A stretch of 64,000 bases of DNA from Janthinobacterium saanense (GCF_014200675.1 NZ_JACHCI010000011.1:124001-188000), one strand, 5' to 3'. Shown: positions 43,421 through 54,043, counted from the first letter of the stretch. A program made the numbers and translations. The notes: generated by a model not told the origin, from the letters alone.

Positions 43421-45826
43421 ATGAGTCCACGTCCTGCCAGCACCCGCCCTACCGTCAATCGCACTCCCGTCAAAACCGTTATCGCCGCCAGCCTGATCGC
43501 CTGCTTCGCCCTGCCTGCGCACGCGCAGCAGGAAGTGCCGGCCGAAGGCGAACTGCAGTCCGTGGTTGTCACTGGTACCTTCGCGAAAAACCGCCGCACC
43601 ATCGATTCGGAATCGCCGATCGACATCCTGACCTCGCGCGACCTGCAAAGCACGGGTTCGGGTGAACTGGCCACCGTGCTGGCACGTTTGCTGCCATCGC
43701 TGAACTTTGCCCGCGCCACCGGCGCCGACGCCAGCGACGCCGTGCGTCCGGCCCAGTTGCGCGGCCTGTCACCCGACCAGACCCTGGTGCTGGTCAACGG
43801 CAAGCGCCGCTATACCTCGGCCGTCGTCAACGTCAACGGTTCGCTAGGCCGCGGCTCGGCGCCGGTCGACCTGAACGCCATTCCACTGGCCGCGATTGAC
43901 CATATTGAAGTGCTGCGCGATGGCGCTGCGGCCCAATACGGTTCCGACGCGATCGCCGGCGTGATCAACATCATCCTGAAAAAAGGCGCAGCGGGCGGCG
44001 ACGTGGAAGTGGGCTATGGCGAGACGCAAAAACATGACGGCCAGCAAAAATCCATCAAGGGTTCGGCCGGCTTCAAGCTGGGCGACGACGGCTGGCTGCG
44101 TATCTCGGCTGAAGTAGCCGACCGCGATCCGACCAACCGCGCCGGCCCGGACTTGCGCAATCCGCTGGAGCCGCGCTACGGCCAGGTCAACCAGCGCTAT
44201 GGCGACCCGGAGAGCAAACCGGCCACCGTCTTCTTCAACAGCGAATACCATATCAACGATAACGTCGACTGGTACGCCTTCGGTAACTATGGCAAGCGCG
44301 ACACCTCGGCCGCCGCCACCTGGCGCACGGCCTACACCAGCGGCACCACACTACGCACGCCATTGTTCCCGGAAGGCTTTTTGCCACTGCAAAACAGCAC
44401 CTTGACCGACCAGTCCATCGTCACCGGCTTGCGCGGCGAGGCAGCTGGTTGGCGCTGGGATGCCAGCTTGAACTACGGCAGCAACAAATTCGAACTGAAC
44501 CTGGACAACACCGTCAACCAATCGCTGGGTGCGGCCAGCCCTACGCATTTCTACGTCGGTTCGCTGAAAAATGAACAGGCGCTATTCAACCTCGATGTCG
44601 CCCGCGAATTCCCTGTCGCCGCCTTCAGCGGTCCGTTGACGGTGGCCCTCGGTGCAGAAGCCCGCCATGAAAAATACAGCATCGGCGCCGGTGATCCCGA
44701 CTCCTACACGAATGGCGGTTCACAAGGTTTCTCCGGTTTCCGTCCAGCCAACGCAGGCAGCCATTCGCGTCATAACGAATCGCTGTATCTGAACCTGGAA
44801 GCGGAAGTGACGAAAAAACTGTCGGGCGGCGTGGCCTTGCGCCATGAGAAATACAGCGATTTCGGCAGCACCACCTCGGCCAAGGGTTCGGCACGCTATG
44901 CCTTTACCGATGCCTTCTCGCTGCGCGGCACGGTATCGAGCGGCTTCCGTGCACCATCGCTGGCGCAGCAGTACTACACCATCACCACCACCAACTTCCA
45001 GGTCGTCAACGGCGTCAACACGCCGATTGAAACGGGTACCTTTGCCGTCAACACGCCGCAGGCGCGCGCTCTCGGCGCACAAGACCTGAAGCCGGAGAAA
45101 GCGCGCAACTACAGCCTGGGTGCGCAGTTCCAGCCTAACCGCAACTTCACGACGACAGTCGACGCCTACCGCATCGACATCGACAACCGCATCCTGTTCT
45201 CGGCCAACCTGACGCTCAACGCCGCCCTGCAGCAGCAACTGGCGGCGCAAGGCACGCCGGTGGGTGCGGCGCGCTACTTTACCAACGCGGCCAACACGCG
45301 TACGGAAGGCGTCGACATCGTCAGCACCTACCGCATCGACCTGCAAGATAAAGACCGCCTGGATTTCACCTTTGGCTATAACCACAACAAGAGCACGGTG
45401 GAGGGTATCGCCCCGAATCCAGCGCTCCTGACGGCCAATAACCTGCTGCTGATCGATCGCCAGACCATCAACCGCATCACGGTCGCTTCGCCGAAAGACA
45501 AGTTCAGCCTGGCCACCGATTACAGCTTCGGCATCTGGAATGCACATGGCGTGGTGACCCGCTACGGCAGCTTCACGGTACCGCAAAACAACGCGGCGCT
45601 GGACCAGACGTATGACCCGCAATGGGTGCTGGACCTGTCGGGCTCCGTGAAACTGGGCAAGAACTGGCGCCTGGTGGCCGGTATCGACAACGTCACCAAC
45701 CGCTACCCTGCGCAAGTGACCAGCGCGGGCAACCTGAACGTCGCCGGCACCCAGCCTTACAGCATCTTCGCGCCGAACGGCTTCAACGGCCGCTACTACT
45801 ACGCCAAGGCAGGCTATAGCTGGTAA
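43421..45826 (+). CDS. TonB-dependent outer-membrane receptor
   Basis: Receptor of 801 residues with a long signal peptide (ending about 35 in ALPAHAQ), a plug domain (about 50-170; SPIDILTSRDLQ, LRGLSPDQTLVLVNGKRR, VLRDGAAAQYGSDAIAGVIN) and a 22-strand barrel ending in an aromatic residue (YYYAKAGYSW). The conserved IDNVTNRYP and plug boxes support the call. No TonB box could be assigned with confidence. No uptake genes are adjacent, so the substrate is unknown; energy would come from the TonB system at 16-19 kb. Confidence 0.93.
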   Translation: MSPRPASTRPTVNRTPVKTVIAASLIACFALPAHAQQEVPAEGELQSVVVTGTFAKNRRTIDSESPIDILTSRDLQSTGSGELATVLARLLPSLNFARATGADASDAVRPAQLRGLSPDQTLVLVNGKRRYTSAVVNVNGSLGRGSAPVDLNAIPLAAIDHIEVLRDGAAAQYGSDAIAGVINIILKKGAAGGDVEVGYGETQKHDGQQKSIKGSAGFKLGDDGWLRISAEVADRDPTNRAGPDLRNPLEPRYGQVNQRYGDPESKPATVFFNSEYHINDNVDWYAFGNYGKRDTSAAATWRTAYTSGTTLRTPLFPEGFLPLQNSTLTDQSIVTGLRGEAAGWRWDASLNYGSNKFELNLDNTVNQSLGAASPTHFYVGSLKNEQALFNLDVAREFPVAAFSGPLTVALGAEARHEKYSIGAGDPDSYTNGGSQGFSGFRPANAGSHSRHNESLYLNLEAEVTKKLSGGVALRHEKYSDFGSTTSAKGSARYAFTDAFSLRGTVSSGFRAPSLAQQYYTITTTNFQVVNGVNTPIETGTFAVNTPQARALGAQDLKPEKARNYSLGAQFQPNRNFTTTVDAYRIDIDNRILFSANLTLNAALQQQLAAQGTPVGAARYFTNAANTRTEGVDIVSTYRIDLQDKDRLDFTFGYNHNKSTVEGIAPNPALLTANNLLLIDRQTINRITVASPKDKFSLATDYSFGIWNAHGVVTRYGSFTVPQNNAALDQTYDPQWVLDLSGSVKLGKNWRLVAGIDNVTNRYPAQVTSAGNLNVAGTQPYSIFAPNGFNGRYYYAKAGYSW

Positions 45827-45832
45827 GCTTGG

Positions 45833-45952
45833 AACGCCTGTCAGAACCTACTGCGCGTCGCGATTTGCGGCCTCCGATGCTCACTGTGCATGCGCACAGC
45901 TCCGCTTCTCAGCCACAACTCTCATCCGCTCGCTACGGTTCTGCCAGGCGTT
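45833..45952. repeat. Structured ~120-bp inverted-repeat element
   Basis: The ends AACGCCTGTCAGAACC (45833-45848) and GGTTCTGCCAGGCGTT (45937-45952) are an inverted repeat matching at 15 of 16 positions. Inside is a hairpin CTGTGC-ATGC-GCACAG (45884-45899), and further partial pairing (GCGA..GCGG with CCGCTCGC). It starts seven bases after the receptor stop and precedes a separate terminator. It resembles an interspersed palindromic element; only one copy was seen in the window. Confidence 0.5.
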
Positions 45953-45960
45953 ACTAACTT

Positions 45961-45999
45961 AAAAAGCCCGGAACGCAGATCGCGTTACCGGGCTTTTTT
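45961..45999. terminator. Bidirectional terminator between the receptor and chemotaxis genes
   Basis: AAAAAGCCCGG (45961-45971) pairs with CCGGGCTTTTT (45988-45998), with AACGC/GCGTT extending the stem. It serves the plus-strand receptor gene and the minus-strand chemotaxis receptor gene, whose stop is 12 bases away. Confidence 0.85.
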
Positions 46000-46010
46000 A
46001 TGTCCGGCGA

Positions 46011-47651
46011 TTAGCCGACTGCCAGCAGCTTTCGCTGCATCCCAGGACGTACGGCAGCAGCCGCTTTTGCCGGCGACCTGCCTTGCGCCGGTCCCTGCTC
46101 CAGCTTGAAGGCACGCACCACCTGCGCCAGCAGATCGGCCTGCTCACGCATGCTTTGCGTGGCCGCCGCAGCTTGCTCGACCAGCGCCGCATTTTGCTGC
46201 GTGACAGCGTCCATTTGCGTGATCGCCTGGTTGACTTGCGCAATGCCGGTACTTTGCTCGGCGCTGGCGGCAGCGATCTCGCTCATGATGGCGGCCACCT
46301 GTCCCACGGCGCCAACAATACCATCCATCGTTTGCCCCGCCTCATCGACCAGCTTGCCACCGGCTTCAACGGTATCGACCGAACGGCCGATCAATTCCTT
46401 GATTTCGCGCGCCGCCGTGGCCGAACGCTGCGCCAGGTTGCGCACTTCGGTGGCCACCACCGCGAAACCGCGCCCCTGCTCGCCTGCCCGCGCCGCTTCC
46501 ACCGCCGCGTTCAAGGCCAGGATATTGGTCTGGAAGGCAATGCCATCGATCACGCCGATGATGTCGGCGATCTTGCCCGAGCTTTCACGGATCGAACTCA
46601 TGGTGCCGACCACCTGGCTGACTACCTGGCCGCCTTTCAGCGCGAAGTCGGAAGCCGCCACCACCAGCTGATTGGCTTGCCGTGCATGCTCGGCATTCTG
46701 TTGCACGGCGGACGTCAATTGTTCCATCGACGAGGCGGTTTCTTCCAGGCTGGCCGCCTGCTGTTCAGTGCGGCTGGACAAATCCAGATTGCCCGCAGCA
46801 ATTTCGGCTGAGGCGGTGGCGATCGTTTCGGTACCGGAGCGCACCTGGCCAACAGTATGGACCAGGCTGTCATTCATTTGCATCAGCGCGCGCAGCAACT
46901 GGCCGGTTTCATCACGCGTGCTGCAATCGATCTTGCTGGTCAGATCGCCATCGGCAACCGCCTGCGCCAGCCTGACCGCATTGCGCATCGGCGTGGTAAT
47001 GCTGACCGTGATGCGCCAGACAAACAAGGCAACCGCAAGGCCGGCGATCACCGTCAGCAGCAAGGTCATGATCAAGGTATCGCGATAAGACTCGCTCGCT
47101 TCCCGGTTGGCCCGCTCCACGGCAAGGCCCTGGTATTTGACCAGGTCGATCAAGGTATGCATATAAATGACTTGCTGCTTGCGCACCTTGTCGAGCAGAT
47201 AGGCCAGCGCTTCTTCGCGTCGGCCCTGTTCGGCCGATATTTTCAAAAAGCCGCTTTGCACGATCTGATAGTTGGCGCGCGCAGCGATCACCGTCTGGTA
47301 CAAGGCCTGGCTTTTCGGATCGGTATCGTCGGCAATCAGTTTTTCCAGCGTCTGCAAACGGGCGCTGACAGCCTCCCGCGTCTCTTCGATCAAGGCCAGT
47401 TCACGCTTGAGTGTCACGGCATCGGTCGCCAGCATGGCATTGCGCATCGCCAGTGCTACCTCGTTGACGCCGCCGATGATTTCATACGCCTGTATCACCT
47501 TGGGCACCTTGTCGGTCGCCAGGTCGTCCGTATCCTCATTGAGCTTGCCGAGGTTATGCATCGCAAACCCTGAAATCACAATCATGAACACCAGCCCCAG
47601 CGCCAATCCGGCACTGAGCCGGGTACCAATTTTCAAGTTCCCTATCCGCAT
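46011..47651 (-). CDS. Methyl-accepting chemotaxis protein
   Basis: Chemoreceptor of 546 residues: membrane helix at about 11-31, a periplasmic four-helix-bundle domain to about 190, a second helix (about 191-211, [20 protein letters not shown]), HAMP, and the signalling domain with the conserved hairpin tip [20 protein letters not shown] and RNLAQRSA. The C-terminus has no NWETF-like CheR-binding pentapeptide, so methylation would rely on other receptors or on direct binding. It lies alone; no che genes adjoin. The ligand is unknown. Confidence 0.95.
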   Translation of the reverse strand: MRIGNLKIGTRLSAGLALGLVFMIVISGFAMHNLGKLNEDTDDLATDKVPKVIQAYEIIGGVNEVALAMRNAMLATDAVTLKRELALIEETREAVSARLQTLEKLIADDTDPKSQALYQTVIAARANYQIVQSGFLKISAEQGRREEALAYLLDKVRKQQVIYMHTLIDLVKYQGLAVERANREASESYRDTLIMTLLLTVIAGLAVALFVWRITVSITTPMRNAVRLAQAVADGDLTSKIDCSTRDETGQLLRALMQMNDSLVHTVGQVRSGTETIATASAEIAAGNLDLSSRTEQQAASLEETASSMEQLTSAVQQNAEHARQANQLVVAASDFALKGGQVVSQVVGTMSSIRESSGKIADIIGVIDGIAFQTNILALNAAVEAARAGEQGRGFAVVATEVRNLAQRSATAAREIKELIGRSVDTVEAGGKLVDEAGQTMDGIVGAVGQVAAIMSEIAAASAEQSTGIAQVNQAITQMDAVTQQNAALVEQAAAATQSMREQADLLAQVVRAFKLEQGPAQGRSPAKAAAAVRPGMQRKLLAVG

Positions 47652-48051
47652 CTGCCGCCCTCCGGTATAAAAGTGTGTATGGCTGACCGATCGGCCACGA
47701 TACGGTCATTCGTGCAGCGGTAGCCGCCAACTGCCGCTGCCACTGCAGCGCCTGGCGGGAACCGGATGACCATCTTTTATTCTAGGGAGCTGGCAATCGG
47801 GCAGCTTGATCTGTTCGACCTTATGCCTATTTTCTTTCCTTTTAGAAATTAAACACGGCAAACGTACACCGTAGCGGCGATGGCTCTGCGCTGTGGCGCA
47901 CCTCCTGTCGCGTTACAACTGATTACATTGCTTACAGAGATGAAAGACTCAAAGAATTTCGCCAACCCAGCTGCTCCAGTACCATGCGTGGCAGGAGGCA
48001 GGCCATCGCTGCCATCAGATATCACGATCATTACCATTTCAGGATACCTAC
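47652..48051. promoter_or_regulatory. 400-base gap between chemotaxis receptor and thioesterase genes
   Basis: This gap must hold the promoters of the two divergent genes. A palindrome CCGATCGG lies near 47689-47696. An AT-rich stretch is present at about 47825-47855. A frame at 47880-48071 has no family features and overlaps the thioesterase start. Nothing else stands out. Confidence 0.25.
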
Positions 48052-48438
48052 ATGTTTTCAAAGAATTATGATGTCGAACCCAGCCATATCGACTTCCAGG
48101 GCGTTGTCGACGGTCTGTATTATCCGTTTTACATGGAATGGACACGGCATGCCTTCATGAAAGAAGCATTGGGCATCGATATGGAAGAGGCGTTCAAGCA
48201 GGGAGAGGTCTATATGCTGCTTGAATATTCGCTGCGCTTCCGTAAAAGCCTGAAGCAAGGCGATCGCCTGGAGGTGACGTGCCAGCTGGAAAAGAGTGAA
48301 AAACGCAATCGCGTCAATTTCGTGCAGCAGATCAAAGTGGGCGACGTGACTTACGCAGAAGCCACGTTTGTCGCCACCTGCCTCGTCAATGGCCGCCCTT
48401 CGATGCCAGACGCCGTGGTGAAGGCGCTGGCACTGTAA
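48052..48438 (+). CDS. Acyl-CoA thioesterase, 4-hydroxybenzoyl-CoA thioesterase-like hotdog fold
   Basis: Hotdog-fold thioesterase of 128 residues. The N-terminal motif HIDFQGVVDGLYYPFYMEWTR corresponds to the 4HBT/YbgC active-site helix with the Asp-containing DxxGxV pattern altered to DFQGVV; the middle has YSLRFRKSLKQGD and the end EATFVATCLV. Such enzymes hydrolyse short or aromatic acyl-CoAs; the substrate is unknown. The neighbours give no hint. Confidence 0.83.
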   Translation: MFSKNYDVEPSHIDFQGVVDGLYYPFYMEWTRHAFMKEALGIDMEEAFKQGEVYMLLEYSLRFRKSLKQGDRLEVTCQLEKSEKRNRVNFVQQIKVGDVTYAEATFVATCLVNGRPSMPDAVVKALAL

Positions 48439-48449
48439 ATCAGAAGGTC

Positions 48450-49283
48450 TTAGCGCTCATCATTCGTATCGGGATGAGCGCCCTGGCGATGCTCGCCATC
48501 GAGCAGCGCCAGCGCCGCCAGGTCATCCGCATCGAGCGCAAAATCAAACACTTGCAGGTTTTGCCGCATGCGTAACGGGTCCTGCGATTTCGGAATTGCC
48601 ACCAGCCCATGCTGCACATGCCAGCGCAGCAGGATTTGCGCAGCCGAGCGGCCGTGTTTTTGCGCCAGGCGCAGCACCGAGGCGTCCTGCAGCAGGGCGC
48701 CGCGTCCCAGCGGACTCCACGACTCGATCACGATGCCTTGCTGCGCGTGCCAGGCCCGCAAATCGGCTTGCGTAAAGTCAGGATGCAGCTCGATCTGATT
48801 CACGGCCGGCAACACACCGGTTTCCGATTGCAAACGCTCGATATGCGCGGGCTGGAAGTTCGACACGCCTATCGAACGGATGCGCCCTTCCTCGCGCAGC
48901 CGGACAAAGGCGCGCCATGTGTCCACATACAAATCGCGCATCGGCAGCGGCCAGTGGACCAGATACAGGTCCAGGTAATCGGTGCCCAGGTCGGCCAAAG
49001 TGGCGTCAAACGCGCGCAAGGTGCTGTCATAGCCATGTTCACTACCGCGCAGCTTGCTGGTGATTTGCACTTCGGCACGCGGCAAGCCACTGGCCGCGAT
49101 ACCGCGCCCCACGCCCACCTCATTGCCATAGCGGGCCGCCGTATCGATCAAACGGTAGCCAGAGCCCAGCGCCGTCTGCACGGCTGTCTCGGCTTGACCA
49201 TCGTCGAGCGGCCAGGTGCCAAAGCCTATCTGCGCGATGCGCTGGCCGTCGTTGAGTGTCAAATGGGGTATGGTGTCAGTCAT
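48450..49283 (-). CDS. Aldo/keto reductase (2,5-diketo-D-gluconate reductase-like)
   Basis: Aldo-keto reductase of 277 residues. Catalytic tetrad motifs are LIDTAARYGNE (Asp, Tyr), QITSKLRGS (Lys) and LYLVHWPLP (His); the nicotinamide site is GVSNFQPAHIE and the C-terminal loop AIPKSQDPLRMRQN. The start follows AAAGGA six bases upstream. It resembles DkgA/DkgB in length and motifs. It ends 11 bases from the convergent thioesterase stop and precedes nothing related; the substrate is open. Confidence 0.9.
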   Translation of the reverse strand: MTDTIPHLTLNDGQRIAQIGFGTWPLDDGQAETAVQTALGSGYRLIDTAARYGNEVGVGRGIAASGLPRAEVQITSKLRGSEHGYDSTLRAFDATLADLGTDYLDLYLVHWPLPMRDLYVDTWRAFVRLREEGRIRSIGVSNFQPAHIERLQSETGVLPAVNQIELHPDFTQADLRAWHAQQGIVIESWSPLGRGALLQDASVLRLAQKHGRSAAQILLRWHVQHGLVAIPKSQDPLRMRQNLQVFDFALDADDLAALALLDGEHRQGAHPDTNDER

Positions 49284-49383
49284 GATGATCCTTTGCTGGG
49301 TGAGGAAGGGAACGATCATCATAGCGTCTGTGGACGCTGGCCAGCGCTACGCATGCCCGGCTGCCGCCGGGCTGCCTGGATGC

Positions 49384-50316
49384 TTACAGCGGTTCTTCGC
49401 CGCTCATGGCGCGGTCGATGTCTTCGCGCGTCAGGTCCGGCGCCAGTTGCAAAATAAACTCGTAGGCGTAGGAGCGCAGGTAGGCGCCGCGGCGCACGGC
49501 CAAACGCGTGGTGTTGGTGGCGAACAAATGCGACGCTTCCACCGCGCGCAAGCCTTTGTCGCGGCCATGATCGAAAGCCATCGAAGCGACGATGCCGACG
49601 CCCAGGCCCAGCGCTACATATTGCTTGATGACATCGGAATCCATGGCCGTCAGGATGATGTCGGTAGCCACGCCCGCCTTGGCGAACGCGTCATCGATAT
49701 GGCCGCGCCCTGTAAAGCCCTTGTCGTAGGTGATCAGCGGATATTTGGCCAGGTCTTCCAGGCGGATCGGCGAGTTATCGAGCAATGGATGGCCGTCCGG
49801 CACGACAATCAAATGGCTCCAGCGGTAGCAAGGGAAGGACACCAGGTCAGGGAACTGGCTCAGGCCTTCCGTGGCGATACCGATGTCCGTCTTGCCCGAC
49901 AGAACCCATTCGGCGATATGCTCGGGCGCGCTCTGCTGCAGCGCGATACGCACATCGGGAAAGGCAGCGCGAAAACCCTGCACCACTTTGGGCAGCGCAT
50001 AACGCGCCTGCGTGTGGGTCGCCGCCACCGATAAGGTACCGCTGGTCTGGCCGCTGTATTCCAGGCTGGCCTGCTGCAGGTTTTCCGCTTCGATCAAGAG
50101 GCGGTCGACGATCTTCAGGATACCCTTGCCCGGTTCCGTCAAGCCCGTCAGCCGCTTGCCATTGCGCTCGAAAATGACGACGCCCAGCTCGTCTTCGAGT
50201 TCGCGGATCTGCCGGCTCACGCCAGGCTGCGACGTAAACAGCGCGTTGGCCACCTCGGTCAGATTGTAGCCGCGGCGCGCTGCCTCGCGTATCGAGCGCA
50301 ATTGTTGAAAATTCAT
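49384..50316 (-). CDS. cysB: CysB-type LysR regulator of sulfate assimilation
   Basis: LysR-type regulator of 310 residues with the CysB-family N-terminus (NFQQLRSIREAARRGYNLTEVANALFTSQPGVSRQI) given here in parts: the helix-turn-helix covers about 18-40. The effector domain shows TTHTQARYALP-like AATHTQARYALP, and KTDIGIATEG, typical of CysB/Cbl sulfate or acetylserine sensors. It lies 41 bases after cysA on the same strand, at the end of the cysTWA run, and should activate it when sulfur is short. Whether it is CysB or the paralogue Cbl cannot be fixed from this window. Confidence 0.88.
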   Translation of the reverse strand: MNFQQLRSIREAARRGYNLTEVANALFTSQPGVSRQIRELEDELGVVIFERNGKRLTGLTEPGKGILKIVDRLLIEAENLQQASLEYSGQTSGTLSVAATHTQARYALPKVVQGFRAAFPDVRIALQQSAPEHIAEWVLSGKTDIGIATEGLSQFPDLVSFPCYRWSHLIVVPDGHPLLDNSPIRLEDLAKYPLITYDKGFTGRGHIDDAFAKAGVATDIILTAMDSDVIKQYVALGLGVGIVASMAFDHGRDKGLRAVEASHLFATNTTRLAVRRGAYLRSYAYEFILQLAPDLTREDIDRAMSGEEPL

Positions 50317-50357
50317 AGTATTCCAGTCTCAGTTTCTTGGGTGATGCACTCAGTGAT

Positions 50358-51431
50358 TCAAATCTTTGCCGTGGGCTCAACGAACACGCGCAGGCGTTTC
50401 GGGCGCACGACCAGGGTTTCGCCCTCTTTCAGTTGCAGATGGCTGTAGCGCTCGTTCGACATCACCGCTTCGATCAGCTCGCTGTTATCGACACGCTGCA
50501 AGTCCAGCTGGGCCAGCGGACCAATCGCATGGGCACGGCTCAACTTGACGACGATGCCTTCCGCGCCTTGCGTGTAGCGGTCGATTTCCAGATCGTGCGG
50601 ACGCACATAGGCCGTGCCCTTGCTGTCGCTCACATTGGCGTAATCGGGCACCTCGAAGCTGGCGTCGCCGGTGGCCATCACGCCGTCATGCACGCGGCCA
50701 TGGAACAGGTTGACGTTGCCCAGGAAGCCGTACACAAAGGGCGAAGCCGGGTGGTTGTAGACTTGCTCGGGCGAACCGAGCTGTTCGACGGTACCCTTGT
50801 TCATCAGCACTACCTGGTCGGCCACTTCCAGCGCCTCTTCCTGGTCATGCGTGACGAAAATACTGGTCACGTGCAGATCATCGTGCAGGCGGCGCAGCCA
50901 GCGGCGCAATTCCTTGCGCACCTTGGCGTCGAGCGCGCCGAACGGTTCATCGAGCAGCAGCACGCGGGGCTCGACGGCCAGGGCACGGGCCAGCGCGATA
51001 CGCTGGCGCTGTCCGCCCGACAGTTGCGGCGGATAACGGTCGGCCAGCCAGTCCAGCTGCACCAGTTCCAGCAAATCCTTGACCTTGCGGCGGATTTTAT
51101 CTTCCGACGGACGCTCGCTGCGCGACTTCACGCGCAAGCCAAAAGCCACGTTTTCAAATACGGTCATGTGCTTGAACAGCGCATAGTGTTGGAAGACAAA
51201 ACCCACCTGGCGCTCGCGCACATGGCGCGCCGACGCATCTTCGGAGTCGAGCAGCACCTGGCCGCTGTCCGGGTGTTCCAGACCGGCAATAATACGCAGC
51301 AAGGTGGTCTTGCCGCAACCCGATGGGCCCAGCAAGGCCGTCAGTTCACCGGCAGGGAAATCGAGCGAGATATTGTCGAGAGCGACGAAATCGCCGAAAC
51401 GCTTGTGGATGTTGTTAACTGCTATCGTCAT
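50358..51431 (-). CDS. cysA: Sulfate/thiosulfate ABC transporter ATP-binding protein
   Basis: CysA of 357 residues. Walker [10 protein letters not shown] (about 37-45), Q loop VFQHYALF, signature [15 protein letters not shown] and Walker [13 protein letters not shown] are intact; the C-terminal TOBE-like regulatory domain follows from about 240. The start two bases from the cysW stop is chosen over an upstream frame extension. It energises CysT-CysW with the binding protein Sbp. Confidence 0.96.
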   Translation of the reverse strand: MTIAVNNIHKRFGDFVALDNISLDFPAGELTALLGPSGCGKTTLLRIIAGLEHPDSGQVLLDSEDASARHVRERQVGFVFQHYALFKHMTVFENVAFGLRVKSRSERPSEDKIRRKVKDLLELVQLDWLADRYPPQLSGGQRQRIALARALAVEPRVLLLDEPFGALDAKVRKELRRWLRRLHDDLHVTSIFVTHDQEEALEVADQVVLMNKGTVEQLGSPEQVYNHPASPFVYGFLGNVNLFHGRVHDGVMATGDASFEVPDYANVSDSKGTAYVRPHDLEIDRYTQGAEGIVVKLSRAHAIGPLAQLDLQRVDNSELIEAVMSNERYSHLQLKEGETLVVRPKRLRVFVEPTAKI

Positions 51432-51433
51432 GA

Positions 51434-52360
51434 TCAGTGCTCCGTAGAACGTAAGGCGGAATCGTCGGCGTGGTTCTCGTTCAAACGCCACTCAATAAAG
51501 GCTTTCAGGGCCAGGGTCACCAGGGCCAGCAAGGCCAGCAGCGAGGCGACGGCAAACGCGGCCGAGAAGTTGTACTCGTTGTACAGAATCTCTACCTGCA
51601 GCGGCATGGTGTTGGTTTCGCCACGGATATGGCCAGACACCACCGATACCGCGCCGAACTCGCCCATGGCGCGCGCATTGCACAGGATCACGCCATACAG
51701 CAGGCCCCACTTGATATTTGGCAAGGTGACGCGGCGGAAGGTATTCCAGCCCGAGGCGCCCAGCACGATGGCAGCCTCTTCCTCTTCGCTGCCTTGCGAC
51801 TGCATCAGCGGGATCAATTCACGCGCCACGAACGGGAACGTAATAAAAATCGTCGCCAGCACGATGCCGGGCACGGCAAACAATATCTTGATGTCATGTT
51901 CCTGCAGCCACGGGCCGAACCAGCCTTGGGCGCCAAACATCAGCACATAGATCAGGCCGGAAATCACGGGCGAAACGGAGAACGGCAAGTCGATCAGGGT
52001 CAGCAAGATGCTCTTGCCACGAAACTCGAACTTGGCGATACACCAAGACGCAGCCACGCCAAACACCAGGTTCAAGGGTACGGCAATCGCCGCCGTGATC
52101 AGGGTCAGCTTGATGGCGGATATCGCATCCGGATCGATGATGGCGGCGATATATGCTTGCCAGCCCTTTTTGAACGCTTCGGCAAACACGGCCACCAGGG
52201 GCACGAACAGGAAGACCGTCAGGAACAGCAAGGCAATCGTGATCAGGACCGTGCGCACCCACAGCGGTTCAAGCACGACTGGGCCGGCCCTGGACGCGAT
52301 GCGGCGTGTTCGCGGCAGCGCATCTTCTACGGTGGCAACAGCAGAGACATTGGTACTCAT
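51434..52360 (-). CDS. cysW: Sulfate ABC transporter permease CysW
   Basis: Permease of 308 residues with six helices and the EAA loop [20 protein letters not shown] that contacts CysA. The ATG overlaps the TGA of cysT (52357-52360), so the two permeases are translationally coupled; an in-frame start nine codons upstream lies inside cysT. The N-terminal extension before the first helix (about 45) is charged. Confidence 0.95.
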   Translation of the reverse strand: MSTNVSAVATVEDALPRTRRIASRAGPVVLEPLWVRTVLITIALLFLTVFLFVPLVAVFAEAFKKGWQAYIAAIIDPDAISAIKLTLITAAIAVPLNLVFGVAASWCIAKFEFRGKSILLTLIDLPFSVSPVISGLIYVLMFGAQGWFGPWLQEHDIKILFAVPGIVLATIFITFPFVARELIPLMQSQGSEEEEAAIVLGASGWNTFRRVTLPNIKWGLLYGVILCNARAMGEFGAVSVVSGHIRGETNTMPLQVEILYNEYNFSAAFAVASLLALLALVTLALKAFIEWRLNENHADDSALRSTEH

Positions 52361-53211
52361 GTTTTCTTGGCCTTTCCGCGCGTCCACGCTTGCAGCAGGT
52401 TAATCGTCAACAGCAGCAGGAAGGACACGACCAGCATCACCACGGCAATCGCGGTGGCGCCGGCATAATCGTATTGTTCCAGCTTGGTAATAATGAACAG
52501 CGGCGTGATTTCCGACACCATCGGCATATTGCCGGCGATAAAGATCACGGAACCGTACTCGCCCGTGGCACGCGCAAAGGCCAGCGCAAAACCCGTCAGC
52601 AAGGATGGCAAAATCGTCGGGAAAATCACGCGCAGAAACGTTTGCAGGGAATTGGCGCCCAGGCTGGCAGCGGCTTCTTCCAGCTCTTTTTCCGCGTCTT
52701 CCAGCACCGGTTGCACGGTGCGCACGACAAAGGGCAGACCGATGAAGGTCAGCGCGACCACCACGCCCAGCGGGGTGAACGCCACCTTGATGCCCAGCAC
52801 GCCTTCGAGGAACTGGCCAAACCAGCCATTCGAGGAATACAGCGCCGTCAAGGTGATGCCGGCCACGGCCGTCGGCAAGGCGAAGGGCAAGTCGACCAGG
52901 GCGTCGATGATGCGCTTGCCCGGGAATTTGTAACGCACCAGTACCCAGGCCAGGATGCCGCCAAAGATGACGTTCAAAAAAGCGGCGATCAGCGAAGCGC
53001 CGAAGGTCAAGCGGTAGGAGGCCATCACGCGGTCGGAAGTGACGGCGGCAACGAAACCATCCCAGGTCATCGTAAATGTTTTCAGGAACGCCGCCGAGAG
53101 CGGAATCAGGACGATCAGCGCCAGGTAAAAGATGGTAAAGCCAAGGGACAGCTTAAAACCCGGCATGACCCGAAATGGCGCGCCTCGCGCCTTGATCGGT
53201 GCTGCAGACAT
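52357..53211 (-). CDS. cysT: Sulfate ABC transporter permease CysT
   Basis: Permease of 284 residues (also called CysU) with the EAA loop [20 protein letters not shown] and six helices. A GGAGAGGA Shine-Dalgarno sequence precedes the ATG. It is the first gene of cysT-cysW-cysA-cysB. The 193-base gap upstream separates it from the peroxiredoxin terminator, so it should have its own promoter there. Confidence 0.95.
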   Translation of the reverse strand: MSAAPIKARGAPFRVMPGFKLSLGFTIFYLALIVLIPLSAAFLKTFTMTWDGFVAAVTSDRVMASYRLTFGASLIAAFLNVIFGGILAWVLVRYKFPGKRIIDALVDLPFALPTAVAGITLTALYSSNGWFGQFLEGVLGIKVAFTPLGVVVALTFIGLPFVVRTVQPVLEDAEKELEEAAASLGANSLQTFLRVIFPTILPSLLTGFALAFARATGEYGSVIFIAGNMPMVSEITPLFIITKLEQYDYAGATAIAVVMLVVSFLLLLTINLLQAWTRGKAKKT

Positions 53212-53355
53212 AAAATCCTCTCCTGGTTTGGTCTTGTTATTACATTTTCGAGTAACAGGGCGCCATATTCACATGCGGCTGTTATAAAAAGAACTAACAA
53301 TTTCTCATTTGCTTAGATTAGAAATGCATACTTGGCGGCATAAAGCGCAGGGACG

Positions 53356-53384
53356 AAAAAAAACGCACCGGTGAAGGTGCGTTT
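53356..53384 (-). terminator. Terminator after the peroxiredoxin gene
   Basis: On the minus strand AAACGCACC (53376-53384 complement) pairs with GGTGCGTTT (53361-53369 complement), followed by a run of eight T. It lies 21 bases after the peroxiredoxin stop and splits the sulfate region into two transcripts. Confidence 0.8.
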
Positions 53385-53404
53385 GGGCTGAGGCGATACC
53401 GGTA

Positions 53405-54043
53405 TTATTTATTCGGCTGCGGCGTCAAACGCAAGTAGGGCTTGGCGGCCGTATAGCCTTTCGGATATTTCTGCTTGATCACTTCCGGGTCTTGCACAGG
53501 CAATGGAATGATGACGTCGTCGCCATCTTGCCAGTTGCCGGGCGTGGCCACGGTGTAGCCGTCGGTCAATTGCAGCGCATCGATCACGCGCAGGATTTCA
53601 TTGAAGTTACGACCAGTACTCAGTGGATACGTGAGGATCAGGCGTACTTTCTTGTTCGGGTCGACGATGAAGACGGAGCGCACGGTGGCGGTCACGGATT
53701 GTTCCGGGTGGATCATGTCATACAGCACAGACACTTTCTTGTCGACGTCGGCAATGATGGGGAAACCCACCACGGTGTGTTGCGTCTCTTCGATATCCTT
53801 GATCCACTGCTGGTGCGATTCGGCGGCATCGACGGACAAGGCGATGGCTTTGACATTGCGCTTGTCGAATTCCGGCTTCAGCTTGGCCGTCAGGCCCAGT
53901 TCCGTGGTGCAGACAGGCGTAAAGTCAGCCGGGTGGGAAAACAGCACCACCCAGGAATTGCCAGCCCACTCGTGAAACTTGAGTTTGCCGATGGAGCTGT
54001 CTTGTTCAAAATCGGGGGCAACGTCGCCCAGGCGTAAGGTCAT
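53405..54043 (-). CDS. 1-Cys peroxiredoxin (Prx6 type)
   Basis: Peroxidase of 212 residues. The peroxidatic Cys45 lies in SHPADFTPVCTTELG; no other Cys is present, so it is a 1-Cys enzyme needing an external thiol. The C-terminal arm (PGNWQDGDDVIIPLPVQD) is typical of Prx6. AGGAG precedes the ATG. It sits between sbp and cysTWA, linking peroxide defence with sulfur supply; its own terminator follows. Confidence 0.95.
   Translation of the reverse strand: MTLRLGDVAPDFEQDSSIGKLKFHEWAGNSWVVLFSHPADFTPVCTTELGLTAKLKPEFDKRNVKAIALSVDAAESHQQWIKDIEETQHTVVGFPIIADVDKKVSVLYDMIHPEQSVTATVRSVFIVDPNKKVRLILTYPLSTGRNFNEILRVIDALQLTDGYTVATPGNWQDGDDVIIPLPVQDPEVIKQKYPKGYTAAKPYLRLTPQPNK

Noticed and set aside
43201..43803. 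A 200-codon minus-strand frame opposite the start of the TonB-dependent receptor
   Set aside because: Antisense to the signal peptide and plug of a certain receptor gene; no motifs.
47880..48071. A 63-codon frame just upstream of the thioesterase
   Set aside because: It overlaps the thioesterase start and shows no ribosome binding site or conserved feature.
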